This document shows, in pieces, positions 56,996 through 64,000 of a stretch of DNA of 64,000 nt. Each line of letters begins with the position of its first letter. The stretch's first letter is position 1. The DNA is from Patescibacteria group bacterium UBA5738 (GTDB lineage: Bacteria > Patescibacteriota > Minisyncoccia > Minisyncoccales > UBA5738). The translations under genes and the position numbers were made by a program. The notes under the pieces are model-generated. The model saw only the letters and a list, made by a program, of their open reading frames with translations. It had not been told where the DNA came from and made no database searches. The DNA lies in NCBI GenBank assembly GCA_002419295.1, contig DIFW01000034.1, positions 1-64,000 on the forward strand, written 5' to 3'.

Positions 56996-57963
56996 TAAAA
57001 TCCTATATTCCGATGCCCCTGCCGCCCAAAAAGCGGACCAAAAATAAAAATTCCGTTTTAAAAAGGTTGTTTTATTTTTGCGTTGCCTTGGTTGTTTCCG
57101 GTTCGGCGGCGGCGGCAATCAACTGCGGGCAAATTGAATTTGAAAATTATTTATACGCGCAAATATCCCGCCCGATACACGATATTGTTTTGGCAACTCC
57201 AAAGCCGGAACCAAAAAAACCGGAATTGGATGCCAAGGCCGCCTTTTTGTTGCGGCTTGGCGATGGCAACCGCCAAAAAATGCTTTTCAAGAAAAATATT
57301 GATCGGAAATTGCCGATTGCGTCAATCACGAAGCTGATGACCGCCAAGGTTATTTTGGAAAATCCGGATATTTATGAATTGTCCCGGTTGATAACCGTTA
57401 GCTTTGAAGCCGCCGCTCGGCCCGATGTTCCCGTCTTTGGTAATTTGCAGGCGGGCGAAATTTATAGCGTGGAGCAACTGCTTTTTTTGGCTTTGCATTA
57501 TTCAAGCAATGATGCCGTGCAGGCTTTGGTTGAAATTATGGGAGAAGAACGGTTTATTCTGTCAATGAACGAAAATGCCGCGCGAACCGGACTCGATCAA
57601 ACCATGTTTTTTAATGCTACCGGTTTGGATGAGCAAGACGGCCGCGCCAATTATTCAACCGCGCTTGATTTAACGGCGCTCACGGAAAATATTCTTAAAT
57701 TTCATCCTGAAATTTTTGCGATAACAAAAACTCCGGGGCCTTATCGAACGCAAAACGGAATCTTTGATTTTAATTTATGGGACGGCCAAAAACTGGTTGG
57801 CGGGAAGACCGGTTATACCGAAAAAGCCGGTGGGTGCATGATCGCGGTTTTTGACGATAAAAACGGATGGCGCTACATCAGTGTTTTACTGGGGGCCGTC
57901 AATTCCGAAACGCGCGTGGCGGAGATGCAAAAAATGATCAATTTTTCCGGTAATTATAATTAA
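56992..57963 (+). CDS. D-alanyl-D-alanine carboxypeptidase (peptidase S11)
   Basis: 323 residues. An N-terminal membrane/signal segment (LFYFCVALVVSGSAAAAI, about 25-43) precedes the serine DD-peptidase domain with SITK (ASITKLMTA, near 104), SSN (HYSSNDA, near 167) and KTG (GGKTGYTEKAGG, near 268). It trims terminal D-Ala from peptidoglycan stems. It starts inside the aspS stop codon region and ends 3 bp before mraY. Confidence 0.92.
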   Translation: MIKSYIPMPLPPKKRTKNKNSVLKRLFYFCVALVVSGSAAAAINCGQIEFENYLYAQISRPIHDIVLATPKPEPKKPELDAKAAFLLRLGDGNRQKMLFKKNIDRKLPIASITKLMTAKVILENPDIYELSRLITVSFEAAARPDVPVFGNLQAGEIYSVEQLLFLALHYSSNDAVQALVEIMGEERFILSMNENAARTGLDQTMFFNATGLDEQDGRANYSTALDLTALTENILKFHPEIFAITKTPGPYRTQNGIFDFNLWDGQKLVGGKTGYTEKAGGCMIAVFDDKNGWRYISVLLGAVNSETRVAEMQKMINFSGNYN

Positions 57964-57966
57964 CAG

Positions 57967-59076
57967 ATGACGCTGTTCACTTTTCACATTATTAGGATGC
58001 TGATTTTCACCGCGATTGCCGCGGTAATCGCTTTTTTGGCCGCTCCGCGGTTGATTGCGCTTTTGCATCGTATTAAATTTTGGAAAAAAAATGCGCGCTG
58101 TAAAACCATCACCGGCGAAGAAGCCAGTGTTTTCCATTCTCTGCATAAAGAGCGGGAAACTTCGGTGCCGCGAGGCGGGGGCTTGCTGATTTGGATTTCA
58201 GCGCTGATTGTGGCGATATTATTTTGGGGGGTTGCCAATGTGCCGGATCAGTTTTGGGCGAATCTGGGTATTAACGCGCCGTGGTGGTTTGTCTTACTTG
58301 ATTTTTTATCGCGCCGCGAAGTTTGGTTGCCGCTATTTGCGCTGGTGGCAGGGTCGCTGATTGGATTGCTTGATGACGCGCTTACCATTTATGGCGGCGG
58401 AAAATATGTCGGCGGCGGCATCACTTTCAAGCGCCGGCTGGCGGCGGTAGCCGCGATTGGCTTGGTGGGCGGCTGGTGGTTTTACGAAAAACTGGGGTAT
58501 GAAACGATGCACATCCCTCTTTTGGGAAATTTTCCGGAAGGAATCGATGTTTTTATCGGCTGGTATTATATTCCGCTTTTCATTTTTGTGATGCTGGCAT
58601 CATGGGCCGGCGGCGTGATCGACGGATTGGACGGTTTGGCGGGAGGGGCGTTTGTTTCCATTTTTGCGGCGTTCGCGCTGATTGCCTTTTCGCAAGGCAA
58701 AGCGGACTTGGCGACCTTTTGCGCGATCATATGCGGGGCGCTGTTTGCCTTCTTGTGGTTTAATATTCCGCCGGCAAAATTTTATATGGGGGAGACTGGT
58801 GTTTTGGGGCTCACTTCGGCGATGACGGTGGTGGCGTTTTTAACTGATTCGGTGATGGTTTTGCCGATTATCGCGGGATTGCTGGTAATAGAGGCCGGAT
58901 CGGTGATTGTCCAACTGGTTTACAAAAAGATTTTTAAAAGAAAACTTTGGCTTTCCACGCCTATTCATCATCATTTTGAAGCGATTGGTTGGCCGGCGCA
59001 CCGCGTGACGATGCGTTTCTGGATTTTAGGTATAATTTTTGCCGCGGTGGGCGTGGCAATCCGCCTAATGGGGTGA
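57967..59076 (+). CDS. mraY: Phospho-MurNAc-pentapeptide transferase MraY
   Basis: 369 residues, about ten membrane helices. It transfers phospho-MurNAc-pentapeptide to undecaprenyl phosphate (lipid I). Conserved: VPRGGGLLIW, GLLDDAL with the DD pair, VIDGLDGLAGG, the cytoplasmic catalytic Asp (YMGETGVLGL has Glu in place of the usual Asp of GD[TV]G) and PIHHHFEAIGW. It is followed with a 1-bp gap by murL. Confidence 0.93.
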   Translation: MTLFTFHIIRMLIFTAIAAVIAFLAAPRLIALLHRIKFWKKNARCKTITGEEASVFHSLHKERETSVPRGGGLLIWISALIVAILFWGVANVPDQFWANLGINAPWWFVLLDFLSRREVWLPLFALVAGSLIGLLDDALTIYGGGKYVGGGITFKRRLAAVAAIGLVGGWWFYEKLGYETMHIPLLGNFPEGIDVFIGWYYIPLFIFVMLASWAGGVIDGLDGLAGGAFVSIFAAFALIAFSQGKADLATFCAIICGALFAFLWFNIPPAKFYMGETGVLGLTSAMTVVAFLTDSVMVLPIIAGLLVIEAGSVIVQLVYKKIFKRKLWLSTPIHHHFEAIGWPAHRVTMRFWILGIIFAAVGVAIRLMG

Positions 59077-59077
59077 A

Positions 59078-60463
59078 ATGAAATTAAAAAATTTACAAAA
59101 AAAATATCCGGAGTTTGTTTATGAAAATTTTGGCTGGGAAATCAAAGGCGGCGTTTTGGCCGCTCATTTTTGTTTCGCGATGGGGGATATCAAATTCAAT
59201 CCGGGAATAAAAATTCGCGAAATCAACAAAACACAAATTAAAAAAATAGATGATGAGGCGATTTCCAATTTTGTTTTTCATATGGGTTTGGTCGAAATTC
59301 CAAGTTATTGGAAAGCCGCTTGCTGTCCCAAAATAATCGTTAAAGCCGGTTATTTGGACAAAGAGCAGATAAAATTTTGGCAAAGCTTGATTGAAAAGGG
59401 GATGGGGCAGTTTTTCTGCGAAAACAAACTTCCGTTTACCGTTCCGTATTTTGAAATCCATTGCAAAATTCCAAAGAGGCATCCGCAGTCTTTGCCGAAA
59501 AAATTTTCCAAACGCGTCTTGGTTCCGATGGGCGGAGGAAAAGATTCTTTGGTGACGCTTGAGTTATTGCGCCAAACGGGCGAAGACGCGGTATTGTTCG
59601 CGCTTAATCCGAATGAAAAGTTGCAAAAAATTTGCCGCGCGGTTAAAAAGCCGACGATTGTGATTGAACGGCAAATTGATTCGCGGCTACTGTCGTCAAA
59701 AAAGTTTTTTAACGGCCACACGCCCTTTTCCGCCCTTTTGGCGGTGTATTCAGTGGCGGTAGCGGCAATTTCCGATTGCGGCCGGATTGCCATTTCGCAA
59801 GAGAGAAGTTCAAGCGAGGGGAACGCGCGCTACTTGGGTAGGGAAGTTAATCATCAATATTCCAAATCTCTTGATTTTGAAAACAAATTCCGTTTTTATT
59901 CAAAAAAATATCTGGCAAAGAATATTGATTTTTTCAGTTTTTTGCGTCCGATTTATGAATTACAAATCGCGAGGCTGTTTTCGCGCCATTCAGAATGGTT
60001 TTCGCGCTTTATCAGTTGCAATAAACCGTTCACAATCGCAAACCGGCAAAACAAAAATATCGGCTGGTGCGGCAAATGTCCCAAATGTCTGTCGGTGTTT
60101 ACCATGATCTATCCTTTTGTCGGTAAAGAACGGGCGATTAAAATTTTTGGCAAAAATCTTTTTGAAAATATAAATTTATTGCCCTTAATGAAAGAATTAT
60201 TGGGCGAAACCGGTTGTAAACCGTTTGAATGCGTGGGCACATTTGCCGAAACCCGGGTTGCCTTTTATTTGTCGCTTGAGGACGCGAAAAGAGAAGGGAA
60301 CGAACTTCCCGTACTGCTGAATGTTTTTGAACAAGAATTTTTGCCAAAATACGGCGATATGAAATCGAAAAGCCAAAAGATTTTATCATCGTGGAGCGAT
60401 AATCACAATTTGCCCAAAAACTTCGAGAACGGGCTCAAGTCTGCTGTTCGGGCGACGGGATGA
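59078..60463 (+). CDS. murL: UDP-MurNAc-L-Ala-L-Glu epimerase MurL
   Basis: 461 residues. MurL, described from Xanthomonas, uses ATP to invert the terminal L-Glu of UDP-MurNAc-L-Ala-L-Glu to D-Glu, replacing glutamate racemase. Recognisable family features: a PP-loop VPMGGGKDSLVTLE near 152, NGHTPFSALL, ERSSSEGN and VNHQYSKSLDFE near 250, LRPIYELQIARLF, SCNKPF, WCGKCPKC near 330 and KPFECVGTFAETR near 385. Its neighbours mraY, murD and ftsW support the role. I judged homology from memory of the family; a profile search would settle it. Confidence 0.85.
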   Translation: MKLKNLQKKYPEFVYENFGWEIKGGVLAAHFCFAMGDIKFNPGIKIREINKTQIKKIDDEAISNFVFHMGLVEIPSYWKAACCPKIIVKAGYLDKEQIKFWQSLIEKGMGQFFCENKLPFTVPYFEIHCKIPKRHPQSLPKKFSKRVLVPMGGGKDSLVTLELLRQTGEDAVLFALNPNEKLQKICRAVKKPTIVIERQIDSRLLSSKKFFNGHTPFSALLAVYSVAVAAISDCGRIAISQERSSSEGNARYLGREVNHQYSKSLDFENKFRFYSKKYLAKNIDFFSFLRPIYELQIARLFSRHSEWFSRFISCNKPFTIANRQNKNIGWCGKCPKCLSVFTMIYPFVGKERAIKIFGKNLFENINLLPLMKELLGETGCKPFECVGTFAETRVAFYLSLEDAKREGNELPVLLNVFEQEFLPKYGDMKSKSQKILSSWSDNHNLPKNFENGLKSAVRATG

Positions 60464-60543
60464 TTGCAATCCAAAGAGAAATTTTGCCCGCGTTTTCATG
60501 CGTAGTTCCGCAAGCATGCGGGATATAGATCCCTTCCTTACGG

Positions 60544-60552
60544 TGTGGATAA
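60544..60552 (-). promoter_or_regulatory. Perfect DnaA-box-like 9-mer upstream of the structured RNA
   Basis: TGTGGATAA (complement of TTATCCACA), within the 13-mer GGTGTGGATAACT that also occurs upstream of mraZ. It lies 6 bp before the -35 box at 60559. Confidence 0.5.
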
Positions 60553-60558
60553 CTTTAT

Positions 60559-60586
60559 TTGACAGATTGTTTGCAGGTTGTACAAT
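60559..60586 (+). promoter_or_regulatory. Strong promoter of the structured RNA between murL and murD
   Basis: TTGACA at 60559-60564, a 16-bp spacer and TACAAT at 60581-60586. No ORF begins within the next 290 bp, so it drives an RNA or a long leader. Confidence 0.82.
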
Positions 60587-60592
60587 TATTAG

Positions 60593-60841
60593 TGTGAGAG
60601 ATGGATGAAGGGGGGGGTAGAGGACGGTACATTTAAAACTCAAGGTTTTGGAAGTAGTTTTTGAAACAAAGGAATTTGTTTTTAAAGATAAAAATTATTT
60701 TTAAAACTGTCTCTTTGATAAGGACGCTTTGAGCGTCCCGCAAAAAATAGGAGAGCTCTGCGGAATGTTTTCGTTAATCGTTTCTGATTCACCGATCGGA
60801 ACCGATTAAGGGAAACATTCCCATCTCCCCTTTTTATTTTT
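60593..60841 (+). ncRNA. Predicted structured RNA of about 250 nt, family unknown
   Basis: It starts at the predicted transcription start and ends in the T-tract 60831-60841. Elements: GAGATGG (60598-60604) pairs with CCATCTC (60821-60827), closing both ends; AAACAAA-GGAA-TTTGTTT (60664-60681); GGACGCT-TTG-AGCGTCC (60722-60738); and a long interrupted hairpin built from GGAATGTTT/AAACATTCC (60762-60770, 60813-60821), TTAATCG/CGATTAA (60774-60780, 60803-60809) and TTCTGAT/ATCGGAA (60782-60788, 60795-60801). A 5'-3' closing stem is typical of 6S-like RNAs, but no known consensus was recognised. Alternatively it is a murD leader with terminator. Confidence 0.6.
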
Positions 60842-60867
60842 GCGCGTTTTTTAAAATTGTTTTTTAT

Positions 60868-60875
60868 GTTAGAAT
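60868..60875 (+). promoter_or_regulatory. Extended -10 element directly before murD
   Basis: TG-T-TAGAAT (TAGAAT 60870-60875). The expected start near 60882 is 1 nt before the murD ATG, so murD would have a leaderless mRNA independent of the upstream terminator. Confidence 0.5.
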
Positions 60876-60882
60876 TGGTGAT

Positions 60883-62214
60883 ATGGATTATCGCGGCAAA
60901 AAAATATTGATTTTGGGAATGGCTCGAGAGGGGGTTGACAGTTTATGTTATTTTTTAAAGCATCATCCGTCTTTGGAGGTTGCCGCCGCCGATCGCTTGG
61001 AGCCGCAAAAATTGGGCGAATCCGCGCGCGAATTGTTGAAAAATAATCCCCAGATCCGCTATTTTTGCGGCGACGGCTATTTGTCGGCGATCGATGATTA
61101 TGATTTGGTGGTCAAATCGCCGGGGGTGCCGATACATTTGCCCGAAGTTGAAGCGGCATTCAAAAAAAACAAAATCACTTCACAGTCGGAAATATTTTTC
61201 AACAAATGTCCGGGAAAAATTATTGGCATCACCGGCACCAAGGGAAAAAGTACCACTGCCTCAATCATTTACGCAATCTTGCGCCGCGCCGGCAAGAAAA
61301 CTTTTCTTTTGGGCAATATCGGCGAGCCGATGCTTTCATATTTGGATGCCGGCAAAAAAGAAACAATCTTTGTTTGTGAGCTTTCCGCTCATCAACTTTA
61401 TAATTTAAAGCAAAGCCCCACAGTGGCGGTGTTGCTGAATATATATCCGGAGCATCTCGATTATTATAATAACTATAACGAATATATTCTTGCAAAGGCG
61501 AATATTGCCCTACATCAATCAAAAAATGATTATTTTATCTATAACTCCGATATTCTTGAAGTTAACGCAATCGCGCTAAAATCTCCGGCGCGAAAAATCG
61601 CCTTTAATGAGTATAATTGGAATTTTTCCGGCAAAACCGAATTGATCGGAGAGTTTAATATGCAAAACGCCAAGATCGGCGCTGTTATCGGCAGGTTATT
61701 TGGAGTTTCCGATGAGATTATTAACGGGGCGATTGAGGATTTTAAACCATTGGATAATCGTTTGGAATTTATCGGCAATTTTGCCGGCATTGATTGTTAT
61801 AATGATTCGTTATCAACTATTCAGGAAAGCGCGGTGGCCGCGATTGCGGCGTTGGGCGAACGAGTGAAAATTTTGATTGCCGGCGGTTTTGATCGGGGAC
61901 AGCCTTTCGATAAATTGGCGGTTGCCATTTTATCCGGCAGTATCAAAACTTTGATTTTGTTTTTACCTACCGGATCCAGAATTTGGCGGGAAATTGAAAA
62001 TCAAGCGGCGATTTTAGGGAAAAAGGAGCGCTTGGCGGAGTTAAGGTATTATTTTGTGAAAACGATGGAAGAGGCGGTTGATTTGGTTTTTAAAAATGGA
62101 GAAAACGGCAGTATTTGCCTCCTTTCGGCGGCTTCGGCAAGTTTTGGAGGATTTGCCGATTATGCCGACCGCGGGCGGCGCTTTAAGGAGTGTTTAATAA
62201 TTCGCGCAAATTGA
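60883..62214 (+). CDS. murD: MurD-type ligase, probably MurD2 (UDP-MurNAc-L-Ala : L-Glu)
   Basis: 443 residues. Mur ligase with ATP loop ITGTKGKSTTASII, VCELSAHQLYNL, the NIYPEHLDYY segment and the C-terminal LIAGGFDRGQPFD. In the substrate region it reads YNDSLSTIQESAVAAI; classical MurD has NDSKATN there, while a Ser-Thr version without the Lys is, to my memory, seen in MurD2-like ligases that add L-Glu. Together with murL next door this points to MurD2. The final D-Glu would be made by MurL. Confidence 0.9.
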   Translation: MDYRGKKILILGMAREGVDSLCYFLKHHPSLEVAAADRLEPQKLGESARELLKNNPQIRYFCGDGYLSAIDDYDLVVKSPGVPIHLPEVEAAFKKNKITSQSEIFFNKCPGKIIGITGTKGKSTTASIIYAILRRAGKKTFLLGNIGEPMLSYLDAGKKETIFVCELSAHQLYNLKQSPTVAVLLNIYPEHLDYYNNYNEYILAKANIALHQSKNDYFIYNSDILEVNAIALKSPARKIAFNEYNWNFSGKTELIGEFNMQNAKIGAVIGRLFGVSDEIINGAIEDFKPLDNRLEFIGNFAGIDCYNDSLSTIQESAVAAIAALGERVKILIAGGFDRGQPFDKLAVAILSGSIKTLILFLPTGSRIWREIENQAAILGKKERLAELRYYFVKTMEEAVDLVFKNGENGSICLLSAASASFGGFADYADRGRRFKECLIIRAN

Positions 62215-62240
62215 TTGATTTTTGCCGCGACCAAGAATAA

Positions 62241-63392
62241 ATGTCTCCGCAAGAAATAACCAAGGGACCGGATTTTATTTTACTTGCCGCTGTTGGTACG
62301 GCGTTGGTTTTGGGCGTGATGATTTTATCTAGCGCTTCGGCGATGTTGTCGCAAGTGAAATATCATGACAGTTATTATTTATTGTGCCATCAATTGTTAT
62401 TCGGAATTTTGCCTGGGTTGGTCGGCGGGCTTTTGGTTTATATGATACCGATTTCTTTGGTGCGAAAATTCGCTCCATTTTTGCTTTTGCTAGCAATCGG
62501 GCTTTTAATTTTGGTTTTTGTCCCGGGGTTCGGGTTTGCCGCCGGCGGGGCGCAAAGATGGATTCATTTGGGATTTGCCACGATCCAGCCCGCGGAAATT
62601 TTGAAATTGTCTTTTATTGTTTATCTTGCCAGTTGGCTGGCTTCCCGAATTGATGGTGCCGCGAAAGTCGCGAAAAATGCCAAAAACGAATTTCAAAATA
62701 CTCTAGCGGCGTTTGTTCTCGTGGTTGCCATGATTGGCGGCCTGCTTTTAAAGCAACCGGATATGAGCACATTTGGCATCGTCGCGCTCACCGCTTGCGC
62801 GATGTATTTTTTGGCCGGTACGCCGTTAAAACATATCTTTTTGATTGTTTTCGCGGGTTTGGCGGGGTTGGCGATTTTAGTTTTTTCGGCATCCTATCGA
62901 TTGGATCGTTTGACTTCTTGGATGTCGCCGGAATCGGACCCAATGGGGAAAGGATTTCAATCCGGACAAGCGATGATCAGTGTGGGATCGGGCGGAATTT
63001 TTGGACAGGGATTTGGCGCGTCTTCTCAAAAATACGCTTTTTTACCCGAATTGATTGGCGATTCCATCTTTGCTCCCTATGCCCATGAATTGGGTTTTGC
63101 GGGCGGAGTGATATTGGTGGGAATCTTTATGATTTTTGCCTGGCGCGGATTTCTGATTGCCCGTGCCAGCCGGTCAAAATTTGAATATTTGACGGCCTGC
63201 GGCATTGTTTTCTGGATTGTGGTGCAGGCAATGGTTAATATCTCTTCAACGGTGAGAATCGTACCTCTTACCGGAATTCCTTTGCCGTTTATCAGTTATG
63301 GCGGTACCGCGATTATTATGGAGTTGGTTGCGGTTGGATTGTTGCTTAATATCTCGCGCCATGGACGCGATGCCGCGGGGACTTCAAAATAA
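62241..63392 (+). CDS. ftsW: Lipid II polymerase FtsW (SEDS family)
   Basis: 383 residues, about ten membrane helices. SEDS glycosyltransferase that polymerises lipid II with its class B PBP partner (the PBP at 29100-30746). Conserved: GGAQRWIHLG, LLKQPDMSTFGIVALT, the catalytic-loop region with the conserved QS and GSGGIFGQGFGASSQKYAFLPELIGDSIFAPYAHELGF, and PFISYGGTAIIMELVAVGLLLNISRHG. Its place between murD and murG favours FtsW over RodA. Confidence 0.94.
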   Translation: MSPQEITKGPDFILLAAVGTALVLGVMILSSASAMLSQVKYHDSYYLLCHQLLFGILPGLVGGLLVYMIPISLVRKFAPFLLLLAIGLLILVFVPGFGFAAGGAQRWIHLGFATIQPAEILKLSFIVYLASWLASRIDGAAKVAKNAKNEFQNTLAAFVLVVAMIGGLLLKQPDMSTFGIVALTACAMYFLAGTPLKHIFLIVFAGLAGLAILVFSASYRLDRLTSWMSPESDPMGKGFQSGQAMISVGSGGIFGQGFGASSQKYAFLPELIGDSIFAPYAHELGFAGGVILVGIFMIFAWRGFLIARASRSKFEYLTACGIVFWIVVQAMVNISSTVRIVPLTGIPLPFISYGGTAIIMELVAVGLLLNISRHGRDAAGTSK

Positions 63393-63463
63393 CCGAAAAT
63401 TGTTGTATCATTCTCTACATAGAGCTTACAGGGTCAAAATTATTATTTTCGCAAAATAAACCA

Positions 63464-64000
63464 ATGAAAATACTTTTTACCGGCGGCGGCACCGGCGGGC
63501 ATATTTATCCGATCGTGGCGGTGGTGCGAGAGTTGAAAAAAAGATATGGCGGGAATATTAAACTTTCTTATTTGGGTCCGAAAGATAATTTTTGCAAAGT
63601 GGTGCTGGCCAAAGAACAAGTGAAAGTACGCACTATTGTGGCGGGCAAACTGCGGCGGTATGGCAATCCGTTGTCAATTGCGCAAAACATTATCGATATG
63701 TTTATCAAAATTCCGTTTGGAGTTTTGCAATCCTTTTTCTTGCTTTTTTTCATCAATCCCGACGCGGTTTTTTCAAAGGGCGGTTATGGCTCTTTCCCGG
63801 TGGCGGTTGCGGCATGGGCATTGCGGATACCGTTATTTTTACAGGAATCCGATATTATTGCCGGGCTTGCCGCGAAAAAAACTGCGCGATATGCAACTAA
63901 AATTTTCGTTTCTTTTCCGAACACCCAGGGATTTCTCGCGCAAAAAATAATATTGTCGGGCAATCCTGTGCGCGCCGAGATATCGGGCGGATCAAAAGAT
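63464..64000 (+). CDS. murG: MurG, lipid II-forming GlcNAc transferase (5' part, cut by the window end)
   Basis: The first 179 codons are open to the window end. It transfers GlcNAc to lipid I. Visible: the first Gly-rich loop FTGGGTGGHIYPIVAV, VFSKGGYGSFPVAVAAWALRIPLFLQESDIIAGLAAK (equivalent to the usual HEQN-PG segment) and the linker motif LSGNPVR. The usual HEQN is replaced by QESD here, a variant also seen in other MurG-like enzymes. It continues beyond this window. Confidence 0.93.
   Translation, partial: MKILFTGGGTGGHIYPIVAVVRELKKRYGGNIKLSYLGPKDNFCKVVLAKEQVKVRTIVAGKLRRYGNPLSIAQNIIDMFIKIPFGVLQSFFLLFFINPDAVFSKGGYGSFPVAVAAWALRIPLFLQESDIIAGLAAKKTARYATKIFVSFPNTQGFLAQKIILSGNPVRAEISGGSKD

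Noticed and set aside
60593..60841. tmRNA or RNase P RNA
   Set aside because: No tRNA-like T-loop sequence, no tag-peptide ORF and no conserved RNase P core sequences are visible; length is too short for both.
60464..60882. Replication origin between murL and murD
   Set aside because: Only one perfect DnaA box is present, with no AT-rich unwinding repeats or dnaA/dnaN neighbours; a promoter and a structured RNA explain the region better.
1..64000. Alternative genetic code with UGA as glycine
   Set aside because: TGA ends several well-defined genes at the expected length (pilB, mraY, murC), and no conserved glycine is encoded by TGA.

Overview
The window reads as a contiguous chromosomal piece of a Candidate Phyla Radiation (Patescibacteria) bacterium, most likely of the Parcubacteria type. 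This rests on gene content and layout: short, tightly packed genes, many clades-specific hypotheticals, single-copy cell-wall and translation genes, reduced versions of large enzymes (AspRS without its GAD insert, a 722-residue ValRS, a 238-residue HrcA), a type IV pilus locus, and few Shine-Dalgarno sequences. TGA serves as a normal stop (pilB, mraY and others), so this is not a UGA-glycine lineage. No rRNA, CRISPR array, transposase or phage gene was found.

Layout. 0.1-2.5 kb: a secreted, membrane-anchored Cys-rich/PKD/DUF11 surface protein. 2.6-8.3 kb: type IV pilus operon (pilB, pilC, five prepilin-like genes, one fused to a beta-propeller). 8.4-10.4 kb: a GHKL ATPase/STAS-like pair and two small unknowns. 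10.4-16.2 kb: heat-shock cluster hrcA-grpE-DUF3467-hsp20-dnaK-dnaJ behind a CIRCE-like operator. 16.2-18.7 kb (minus): a secreted beta-helix protein, then tRNA-Lys. 19.3-27.1 kb: tspO, an unknown, a P-type Ca2+-like ATPase, a thioredoxin-DsbD-like protein, pyrH, prmC and a receiver protein. 27.1-30.8 kb: mraZ-rsmH-ftsL-PBP with four MraZ boxes at exact 10-bp spacing. 31-36.5 kb: tRNA-Glu, GerMN protein, efp, a PadR/HHH pair, and an inositol-lipid pair (inositol-phosphate synthase plus CDP-alcohol phosphatidyltransferase). 36.6-39.8 kb (minus): glnA, a GAF-ANTAR protein, tsaC. 40-48.3 kb: thpR, murC, an SGNH surface protein, duplicated small membrane proteins, a thioesterase and an orphan histidine kinase. 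48.4-55.4 kb: valS, GNAT, radC, a Phd/RelE toxin-antitoxin module, recQ. 55.5-64 kb: aspS-dac-mraY-murL-[structured RNA]-murD-ftsW-murG (cut by the window end).

How things fit together. The most notable circuit is glnA. Its own promoter makes a leader of about 80 nt that starts with a 6-bp hairpin carrying an A1/G4 hexaloop, followed by a second A1/G4 hexaloop whose 3' arm is the 5' arm of an intrinsic terminator. The adjacent upstream gene encodes a GAF-ANTAR protein, the class of regulator that binds exactly such dual hexaloops. This predicts ligand-responsive antitermination of glutamine synthetase. Second, murL next to murD predicts the racemase-independent MurD2/MurL route to the D-Glu of peptidoglycan. 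Third, between murL and murD a strong promoter drives a predicted RNA of about 250 nt whose 5' and 3' ends pair and which ends in a T-tract; I could not assign it to a known family. Promoter placement suggests that several genes here (murD, aspS, pyrH, the DUF3467 gene, radC, thpR) are transcribed leaderless or nearly so.
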